NCBI GenBank assembly: GCA_947480015.1
Contig: CANKBS010000020.1
Location: 1-64,000, forward strand
Length of the DNA: 64,000 bases
Reading direction: 5' to 3'
Origin: Sphingobacteriaceae bacterium
GTDB lineage: Bacteria; Bacteroidota; Bacteroidia; B-17B0; Aurantibacillaceae
The position numbers were made by a program, and so were the translations under genes. Numbering within the stretch: position 1 is the first letter of the stretch; each line of letters starts with the position of its first letter. Positions 57,628-64,000 of this stretch are shown here, in pieces. Under the pieces are notes generated by a model, which had not been told where the DNA came from, did no database searches, and saw only the letters and a program-made list of their open reading frames with translations.

Positions 57628-58686
57628 GTGGAGACAACTAAAAAAACCAAAATATCGCAGCAGGTATTTCTATTAGGCTTGTTAAATGCAGTGATATGTG
57701 TAACCTGTTTTTTGCTTTTGAATTCCTTTGGGGGATTTAAAACCGATTTAGCTTACCTTCTCCTGTCAACCTTTGCCTGCTTCATTACCGGCTTTCTTAT
57801 TCTTTATTATTTTTATTATGTGGTAGTAACCCGTAACGTTAATGCCTTATCTGATAAAATAAAAAAACGTTTTTTAAATAATGAAATCCCACAGCGTATT
57901 AATCAATTGGAAGAAGAAGATGGAATTGATATACTGGAAGGTAAAGTTGACTTTTTAATTGAAACGCGAGAAAAAGAAGTGATCCATTTTGAAAATTTAG
58001 ATAGCTATCGCAAAGAATACCTGGGTAATGTGTCGCATGAATTAAAAACACCGGTATTTAATATTCAAGGTTATGTAGATACCTTGTTAAACGGTGGCTT
58101 GGAGGATGATACCATCAATGTGGATTATTTAAAACGCGCCGAAAAAAGTATCGATCGACTCATCAATATTATTGATGATTTGGAAACCATTACCCAGTTA
58201 GAAAGTGGTGGCTTACACCTCGATCCGGATGTGTTTGATCTGGCCAATTTAAGCAAGGATGTATACGGTTCACTCGAATTAAATGCTGCTAAACGTAACA
58301 TTAAACTTGAATTGGCGCGAAAGTACGATAAACCAATTTTGGTAAAGGCCGATAAATTCAGAATCAGACAGGTGATGGTGAATTTAATTACCAACAGCAT
58401 TAAATACGGAAAAGACAATGGCACCACCCTTGTATCATTAAGTTTTTTAAACGATGATGTAGTGGTTGAAATTAGCGATAACGGTGATGGTATTGACGAA
58501 AAACATTTGCCTCGTATTTTTGAACGTTTTTACCGCATCGATAAAGGCAGAAGCCGAGAGCAAGGGGGTACCGGTTTGGGATTGGCCATTGTAAAACACA
58601 TCATCGAAGCGCATGGTAAATCAATAAAAGTAGAAAGCAGTATTGGAAAAGGAACCACCTTTACTTTTTCATTGGCTGCGGCCTAG
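57628..58686 (+). CDS. Two-helix sensor histidine kinase (PhoR-like)
   Basis: 352 residues with GTG start. Two membrane helices with a very short loop (LLGLLNAVICVTCFLLLN, LLLSTFACFITGFLILYY), a HAMP-like linker, then the kinase core: H box in YLGNVSHELKTPVF, N box LITNSIKYG, D box ISDNGDGIDE, F box IFERFYRIDKG and G box GGTGLGLAIVKHI. With no large sensor loop it probably senses within the membrane or through partners. The cognate response regulator is not adjacent. Confidence 0.93.
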   Translation: METTKKTKISQQVFLLGLLNAVICVTCFLLLNSFGGFKTDLAYLLLSTFACFITGFLILYYFYYVVVTRNVNALSDKIKKRFLNNEIPQRINQLEEEDGIDILEGKVDFLIETREKEVIHFENLDSYRKEYLGNVSHELKTPVFNIQGYVDTLLNGGLEDDTINVDYLKRAEKSIDRLINIIDDLETITQLESGGLHLDPDVFDLANLSKDVYGSLELNAAKRNIKLELARKYDKPILVKADKFRIRQVMVNLITNSIKYGKDNGTTLVSLSFLNDDVVVEISDNGDGIDEKHLPRIFERFYRIDKGRSREQGGTGLGLAIVKHIIEAHGKSIKVESSIGKGTTFTFSLAAA

Positions 58687-58809
58687 TGAGCCAAAAAAAG
58701 GTTTTTTTAGGATAAAAAGGCTCTAAAAGGCATAAAACAAGCAATTTTTAAAAACTTTTAATTGCTAAACTTACCTATTATTACTAAAATTGCAAAAACT
58801 TTAACAACA

Positions 58810-59157
58810 ATGGCTGAAATTCACATTACCGATATCGAATATATAGAAATTAACTCTCAAAGTGGTCTGGATTTTAAATACAAACCCGAAATTCCTAAGT
58901 TAAAAGTGGTTGGCACTTTATTACTTTCTGAAAGCGAAGAGGAAGAAAGTGGTGTGTTATTCTTAACACAAAAACAATTAAACCAAGTGTTGGCGGGTAA
59001 GGATATCGATTTAAAATTACAAGACGACCGTTGGTTATTAGGAAAACCCTTAACCAAAGAACAGGTTAAAAAAGTAGGATTAGTGGATGTTGATGCTGAA
59101 TACATGGGCACTGCCGGCGACATCAAATGTTTTGAAGCTGTAAAAATTTCCGAATAA
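58810..59157 (+). CDS. Small soluble protein, unknown function
   Basis: 115 residues from the ATG at 58810; the track start 16 codons earlier adds a poor leader. Sequence MAEIHITDIEYIEINSQSGL, then an acidic SESEEEESG stretch and LLGKPLTKEQVKKVGLVDVD. No family recognised, no signal peptide. Convergent with the next gene. Confidence 0.72.
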   Translation: MAEIHITDIEYIEINSQSGLDFKYKPEIPKLKVVGTLLLSESEEEESGVLFLTQKQLNQVLAGKDIDLKLQDDRWLLGKPLTKEQVKKVGLVDVDAEYMGTAGDIKCFEAVKISE

Positions 59158-59179
59158 TTTTCTTTTCGTAGTTAACATC

Positions 59180-59208
59180 GGCTGAACGTAAAACCTTCAG
59201 CCTTTTTT
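59180..59208 (+). terminator. Terminator between convergent genes
   Basis: GGCTGAA / TTCAGCC, 9-nt loop, then six T. Confidence 0.9.
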
Positions 59209-59220
59209 ATTTGTTGCCTG

Positions 59221-59898
59221 CTACCAATAGCAAGGACCATATTGTTTGGTGATTGCCGATTTAGGAAACAACTCATAAAACAACTGATCGAACCAAAATA
59301 AGGCTTTAAAACTTAATGAGGGTGAACTCAATTGAACATAGGTTTTGTTGGCGTTCTGCAGGGCAAACCGGTAAGCCACATCGGCACCGGCACCCATCCA
59401 CCTAAGTACTTTAAACTGCATGGTTATGCCGGGCTCATAAAACACAACGGGGTATTTTTTTTCTTCAACACCAAAAGCATATACCCTGTTTTGTTGATGC
59501 CATACAGAACCCATACCCAACTGAATTGGCACACTCAGTTGCCAGCGCTTGGTTTTATAAAAAACAAAATCGGCATAAAAACACAGGTACATAAATTTTA
59601 AATATTTTTTTACGGTGTCAATTTTCCCAAATTCATTTTGAGGATAAAAACGCTTACTCACCGGAGTCTTAAGCCAACTCACACCAAAACCTAATTTTAA
59701 TTTACGCTGAAATGCCAATCCTAAGCGCACCCCGTTAACACTGGTGAGTTCATGGTCAATAAAACTGTTGCGTGATTCAAGTCGGGTATCGATGCTGTAT
59801 TTTTTTTTAAAGAGCGTCCGCAGCGAATCTACAAGTTGTGTTTCACCCTCGTAAGAAAGTAGAAAGATAAAGCATATAAAAAGTAGTTTTCGCAACAT
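59221..59898 (-). CDS. Secreted or outer-membrane protein of unknown function
   Basis: 225 residues from the ATG at 59898, with signal MLRKLLFICFIFLLSYEGETQ. The rest has alternating aromatic strands (FAYxKLGFGVSWLKTP, KWFxxADFVFYKTKRWQLSVPIQLGMGSVW) like small barrels, but ends ITKQYGPCYW, not a classical insertion signal. Tentative. Confidence 0.65.
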   Translation of the reverse strand: MLRKLLFICFIFLLSYEGETQLVDSLRTLFKKKYSIDTRLESRNSFIDHELTSVNGVRLGLAFQRKLKLGFGVSWLKTPVSKRFYPQNEFGKIDTVKKYLKFMYLCFYADFVFYKTKRWQLSVPIQLGMGSVWHQQNRVYAFGVEEKKYPVVFYEPGITMQFKVLRWMGAGADVAYRFALQNANKTYVQLSSPSLSFKALFWFDQLFYELFPKSAITKQYGPCYW

Positions 59899-59968
59899 AA
59901 ACAAAATTACGTTTATAAAGTTTTTATTCTTTTTCCTTTATTCAATTGTTTCAACAATCTACTTGTAG

Positions 59969-60066
59969 TAAATTTAACCCTAATCAGAATTGAATAATTC
60001 AATTCTGCGATTAGTGTTTGCAAGAATTTCATTGTTTTGTCGCAAAGAAATCCTCACAAGCAGTAA
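59969..60066 (+). repeat. Two-hairpin intergenic element, copy B
   Basis: Starts TTTAACCCTAATCAGAATTG and holds a perfect hairpin CAGAATTGAA-TAA-TTCAATTCTG (59985-60007), then the AGTGTTTGCAAGAATTTC / GAAATCCTCACAAGCAGT inverted repeat. The last base is next to the recG ATG. It aligns with the minus strand of 24014-24114. Confidence 0.75.
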
Positions 60067-62181
60067 ATGCCGATTAAAAATGGAATGTTAGACACGCCGA
60101 TTGAATATTTAAAGGGAATTGGTCCGCTAAGGGCAGAGGTGCTTAAGAAAGAACTTGGTATTTTTTTGTACCGAGATCTGCTGAGTTATTACCCTTTTCG
60201 TTATGTTGATCGTAGTAAATTCATAAGTATTCGTGAAGTAAAGGATGACTTGCCAGGCGTGCAGTTGCGTGGCTTTATAGAAAGCATGGAAGTGGTTGGT
60301 CAAAAACAAGCCAAACGCTTGGTGGTGATTTTTAGAGACAAGTCTGGCAGTATTGAATTAGTATGGTTTAAAGGATATAACTGGATGGCCCAAAAATTAC
60401 AATTGGGTGTTGAGTACATTGTTTATGGTAAGGCCAGCGCTTTTAATGGAAAATTTAATCTCGCTCATCCCGATATAGAAGAGGTAACGGAGCAGAGTTT
60501 GAGTCACCAATCGGCTTTTCAATCGGTTTATAATTCAAGCGAAAAACTCAAGTTTAAAGGCTTGGATAGTGAAGGCATCCGACGATCAATGAGAGCCTTG
60601 GTTTCGCAATTACAACTGGGGCACATCACTGAAACGCTGAGCGAGGAAGTCCTGCAGGATCATCAGCTCATTTCTAACTACGAAGCTTTAAAGTACATTC
60701 ATTTCCCTGAAAATCCTGAACAGTTGAGACGTGCTGAGTTTCGGATAAAGTTTGAAGAACTTTTTTACATACAGTTGAGGCTTTTAAGACTCAATAAAGT
60801 GCGCGCACATACGGTAAAAGGGTTCGTTTTTCCGAGGGTTGGAGAGCAGTTCAATGTTTTTTTTAACAAGCATTTACCTTTTCAGTTAACCAATGCTCAG
60901 AAACGGGTGTTAAAGGAAATTCGAATGGATATGGGCAGCGGCCGACAAATGAATCGCTTGTTACAAGGTGATGTTGGCAGTGGTAAAACCATGGTGGCTT
61001 TGATGAGTATGTTATTGGCTATTGATAATGATTTTCAAGCTTGCTTGATGGCGCCAACCGAAATTCTTGCACAACAGCATTTTGCCACCTTTAACGAATT
61101 ACTCGCTGCCATGCCCATCGAAATGGCTCTGTTAACCGGTTCTTCCAAAACAAAAGAACGGCGTGTTATCTATGCTAAATTATTAAATGGTGACATAAAA
61201 ATACTTATTGGTACGCATGCCTTAATAGAAGATATTGTGAAATTTAAAAACATTGGCCTGGTGGTTATCGACGAGCAGCATCGTTTTGGGGTGGCTCAAC
61301 GGGCAAAGTTGCGAAGTAAAAATACCCATCCGCCGCATATGCTCATTATGACCGCAACCCCAATACCACGCACCTTGGCCATGACCTTTTACGGCGATTT
61401 GGATACCAGTATTATTGATGAATTGCCACCGGGACGAAAGGCTATAAAAACAGTGCATTACAAAGATTCAAAGCGTTTACGCGTGAATGGATTCATGAAA
61501 GAACAAATTGCTTTAGGTCGCCAAGTGTATATTGTTTATCCACTCATACAAGAAAGTGAGAAAATGGATTATCAAAATTTACAACAGGGTTATGATAATT
61601 TGGTTTTAGAATTCCCGCCACCGAACTATCAAATCAGCATTGTTCATGGTAAATTACCCAACGATAAAAAAGATTTTGAGATGCAGCGTTTTATAAAAGG
61701 TGAAACACAAATCATGGTAGCCACAACAGTTATTGAGGTAGGCGTAAATATTCCCAATGCCTCAGTAATGATTATTGAAAGTGCCGAGCGTTTCGGCTTA
61801 TCACAGCTTCATCAGTTACGCGGAAGAGTAGGGCGTGGAGCCGAACAAAGTTATTGTATTTTAATGACCGGTTATAAATTAGGAGCCGACAGTCGGTTAC
61901 GCATGGAGACCATGGAGCGCAGTAACGATGGTTTTGAGATCAGTGAGGTGGATCTAAAATTACGCGGTCCGGGTGATATTGAAGGCACACAACAAAGTGG
62001 GGTCATGGACTTAAAACTGGCCAATCTGGCTCAAGATGGACAAATACTGCAACTGGCCCGCCAAAGCGCTCAGACTTTATTAGATGAAGATGAAAACTTA
62101 ACCTTAGAAAAAAACAAGGTATATGAGCGGCAACTGTCGGCCATGCAGGAAAGCAGAAAGAATTGGAGTAAGATAGGGTAG
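60067..62181 (+). CDS. recG: ATP-dependent DNA helicase RecG
   Basis: 704 residues, full length. Wedge (OB) domain at about 60-160; helicase motifs I LLQGDVGSGKTM, Ia LMAPTEILAQQH, II VVIDEQHRFGV, III LIMTATPIPRTLAMT, and VI QLHQLRGRVGRG. The enzyme reverses stalled replication forks. The ATG at 60067 directly follows the two-hairpin element, so its leader would be that element. No further gene is in the transcript before the next gene at 62570. Confidence 0.97.
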   Translation: MPIKNGMLDTPIEYLKGIGPLRAEVLKKELGIFLYRDLLSYYPFRYVDRSKFISIREVKDDLPGVQLRGFIESMEVVGQKQAKRLVVIFRDKSGSIELVWFKGYNWMAQKLQLGVEYIVYGKASAFNGKFNLAHPDIEEVTEQSLSHQSAFQSVYNSSEKLKFKGLDSEGIRRSMRALVSQLQLGHITETLSEEVLQDHQLISNYEALKYIHFPENPEQLRRAEFRIKFEELFYIQLRLLRLNKVRAHTVKGFVFPRVGEQFNVFFNKHLPFQLTNAQKRVLKEIRMDMGSGRQMNRLLQGDVGSGKTMVALMSMLLAIDNDFQACLMAPTEILAQQHFATFNELLAAMPIEMALLTGSSKTKERRVIYAKLLNGDIKILIGTHALIEDIVKFKNIGLVVIDEQHRFGVAQRAKLRSKNTHPPHMLIMTATPIPRTLAMTFYGDLDTSIIDELPPGRKAIKTVHYKDSKRLRVNGFMKEQIALGRQVYIVYPLIQESEKMDYQNLQQGYDNLVLEFPPPNYQISIVHGKLPNDKKDFEMQRFIKGETQIMVATTVIEVGVNIPNASVMIIESAERFGLSQLHQLRGRVGRGAEQSYCILMTGYKLGADSRLRMETMERSNDGFEISEVDLKLRGPGDIEGTQQSGVMDLKLANLAQDGQILQLARQSAQTLLDEDENLTLEKNKVYERQLSAMQESRKNWSKIG

Positions 62182-62569
62182 GTTTTAGTGTTTAGGTTTT
62201 AGTTTTAAGCACAAAGTTTTAGTACTTAGTTTTTGGGATAGTGAACGCTAATCCTAAAGCTGTAATTTTTAATTTCAAAGACAGAAATCGTGTTTCCAAT
62301 AAACCACATGGCAACCCCTTCATTTTCCATAATTTGAAATCATTACAAAATATGGAATTATAAAATTTTTAAACGCGAATTAACATTTGTCTGTTTTTAT
62401 TAAACCTAATGACAAGTTTTTGTTAATTGAACGCCCGTTTTGGTGAATAAAAGCGAATTCGTCGATAAAAACAGTATCTTTATCTGCAAAATCAAAAAAA
62501 AGACGGTAAATGTCGGTGGTTTTAACTTTTTCAATATCTTTAGGTGTTAAATAAATACAAATACAAAAT
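62182..62569. other. Intergenic region with CTAAACACTA-type words, no gene
   Basis: The first 60 bases (TTTTAGTGTTTAGGTTTTAG, TTTTAGTACTTAGTTTTTG) are the inverse of the AAACACTAAACACTA words at 50.4 and 47.2 kb. The rest is AT-rich; I see no terminator for recG and no clear promoter for the gene at 62570. The minus-strand ORF at 62380 looks like chance. Confidence 0.5.
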
Positions 62570-64000
62570 ATGCGATACATACTTATTTTTCTATTTATTG
62601 GAATTGAATTTCTAGGCTTCAGTCAGGCGCCGGCTTTTATTAATTATCAGGGTATTGCCCGTGATGATAAGGGTGCGCCAAAAGGCAACCAAGCGATAGC
62701 ACTGCGTTTTGAAATTTTGCAGGGTTCTTCTTCCGGTAATGTTATCTACACCGAAGATCAAGCAACCGGCATAACAACCAATTCATTGGGATTGTTTAGT
62801 ACTCAAATTGGTAAAAACGCCAACTTGGCTACTGTTAACTGGTCGGCCGGCCCATACTATTTGCGTGTCTCGATGGATATGACAGGAGGAGCCACTTATG
62901 TATCTCTTGGTTCGCAAGCCATTAGCTCTGTACCTTTTGCATTATCAGCGCCGGCCCCCTCACTTTCATACAGCAATAATATTTTAAGTATAGGTGGTAA
63001 TACCATTGGTATCACTACAGCTCAGCAGGTTTCAATTAGTGCTGGCAGTAATGTTACAGTAACAGGCGGACCAATTTATACCATTTCAACAGCATCACAG
63101 ACCCCTCAGGTTTTTCAAACGCTTGCTCTTAGTGCTAATAATGCCAGCTTAGGTATTAGTGGCGGAAACACCATTGCCTTACCGGCAGGATTACCACCAT
63201 CCAATGTTACATCAACATCCGGTATAGCTTCGGTTAGTTCAATCGGACAAAATTCATTTAACGTGAATGTGCCGGCTCCTTCATATAATGCAGCTTCTGG
63301 CGTTTTATCATTTGGTTCAAACACAACCAACGTTGTACCTAATTTAGGTTTGACCTCGGGTATTTTGTATGTTGGACCAACCTCCAATTCCATCAGTTTA
63401 CCGGCAGCGGTAAGTGTTTTGGGCACCGGTATTGCAACGGTAACAGGCGGACCAGCCTATATGGTAAATGTGCCGCAACCAAGTTTAGCCATTTCGGGAA
63501 ATTCATTAATGATTAGTATAGTTGGCGGTAACTCGGTGACTATTCCAACAGCGCCAACTATATCGGCCACGCCGGGTGGTATCGTTTCGGTGAGTGCCGG
63601 ACCAAATTATGCGGTTACAGTGCCATCACCAACCTATAACGGAACCGTATTAACCATAGGAGCGGTTACGACAACCATTGCACCAACGGTAGCCTTAACA
63701 AGCGGCACACTGCTAACCGTTGGTCCACTTTCCAATTCAGTAAGTTTATCGGCACTTGGTCCATGGCGTCAGGGTGCGGGCAGTGTAACCCTTGCTACTG
63801 CGAGCGATAACGTGGCCATTAATACGCCGGGTGCGCCCAGTGCCAAATTAGATATTTCGGGCGGTGCCGCGGGTCTTTTATCTGCCTTAAAAGCCGATAA
63901 CCCCAATGCCGCCAATGCTAATCCAACCGCCGATTTTTCGTCAAGCGGTGTGTTAGGTTTACGAGTAATCAATAACAATGCCGGTGGTGTTGCCGGTAAT
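62570..64000 (+). CDS. Large repetitive secreted protein (3' end outside the window)
   Basis: Not in the ORF track because it has no stop within the window. The ATG at 62570 opens a frame that stays open for 477 codons to base 64000. Signal peptide (MRYILIFLFIGIEFLGFSQ), then a family-typical N-domain (INYQGIARDDKGAPKGNQAI, NSLGLFSTQIG, SVPFALSA), as in Bacteroidota collagen- or tail-fibre-like proteins. Then beta repeats of about 60-70 residues with IxAGSNVTVTGG, VPAPSYN and LTSGxLxVGPxSNSISL. The two minus-strand ORFs here are shadows. Higher G+C than its surroundings. Confidence 0.88.
   Translation, partial: MRYILIFLFIGIEFLGFSQAPAFINYQGIARDDKGAPKGNQAIALRFEILQGSSSGNVIYTEDQATGITTNSLGLFSTQIGKNANLATVNWSAGPYYLRVSMDMTGGATYVSLGSQAISSVPFALSAPAPSLSYSNNILSIGGNTIGITTAQQVSISAGSNVTVTGGPIYTISTASQTPQVFQTLALSANNASLGISGGNTIALPAGLPPSNVTSTSGIASVSSIGQNSFNVNVPAPSYNAASGVLSFGSNTTNVVPNLGLTSGILYVGPTSNSISLPAAVSVLGTGIATVTGGPAYMVNVPQPSLAISGNSLMISIVGGNSVTIPTAPTISATPGGIVSVSAGPNYAVTVPSPTYNGTVLTIGAVTTTIAPTVALTSGTLLTVGPLSNSVSLSALGPWRQGAGSVTLATASDNVAINTPGAPSAKLDISGGAAGLLSALKADNPNAANANPTADFSSSGVLGLRVINNNAGGVAGN

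Noticed and set aside
62380-62580. 66-aa minus-strand ORF
   Set aside because: It overlaps the start of the secreted repeat gene at 62570 and has no recognisable promoter or family.

Overview
The window is chromosomal DNA from a Bacteroidota bacterium (class Bacteroidia; I cannot fix the order from sequence alone). Four lines of evidence agree. There are seven secreted proteins ending in a type IX secretion (T9SS) sorting domain, plus one orphan sorting domain. Several promoters fit the Bacteroidota form (TTTG, about 19 nt, TAnnTTTG). Base composition is AT-rich with A-rich leaders instead of strong Shine-Dalgarno sites. Housekeeping proteins (short AtpC, RibF, RimM, ClpP, PyrG) have the lengths usual for the phylum. 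I see no rRNA, prophage, insertion sequence, CRISPR array or known defence cassette.

Layout. 1-10.8 kb: the end of a T9SS cargo, cysteine desulfurase, frr, a cold-shock gene with a long leader, two glycosyltransferases, an aminotransferase, clpP, a membrane GT39-type enzyme, tcdA and a TatD hydrolase. 10.8-16.7 kb: an FAD-linked oxidase, an intergenic composite repeat, then a minus-strand cluster (membrane protein, PASTA protein, T9SS protein, RluD-type synthase). 16.9-23.8 kb: a four-gene envelope operon (lipoprotein, outer-membrane-like protein, T9SS propeller, TPR/PD40/SPOR protein). 24-29.5 kb: pyrG-rimM, tRNA-Ser with an unusual repeat-rich surround, a lipoprotein and an SDR/DUF2867 protein. 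29.8-42.4 kb: T9SS proteins including a subtilase, a DMT permease, a GT9 enzyme, and a Ppx/GppA plus sigma-54-type regulator pair. 42.4-53.1 kb: small unknowns, a tandem pair of YD-repeat-like proteins, a barrel protein, a Kelch T9SS protein and a second TPR/PD40/SPOR protein, separated by simple repeats. 53.4-64 kb: LRR protein, ribF, atpD-atpC, the orphan T9SS domain, a histidine kinase, recG, and the start of a large repetitive secreted protein that is absent from the ORF track because it runs off the window.

How the genes fit together. Apart from housekeeping, the window is dominated by the cell envelope: T9SS cargo, lipoproteins, barrels, and PD40/SPOR proteins that should sit in the periplasm and contact peptidoglycan. 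The sugar transferases (GT2, GT4, GT9, GT39) probably serve surface polysaccharide or protein glycosylation, but they are scattered and do not form one locus.

The most unusual things are: (1) a roughly 100-bp two-hairpin element present twice in opposite orientation, 5' of pyrG and 5' of recG; (2) the four-gene envelope operon, whose last protein has a paralogue 29 kb away; (3) composite intergenic repeats shared by distant loci; and (4) short tandem repeats, including heptamers between atpD and atpC. No single convincing new molecular machine is proven by the sequence; the envelope operon is the best candidate.
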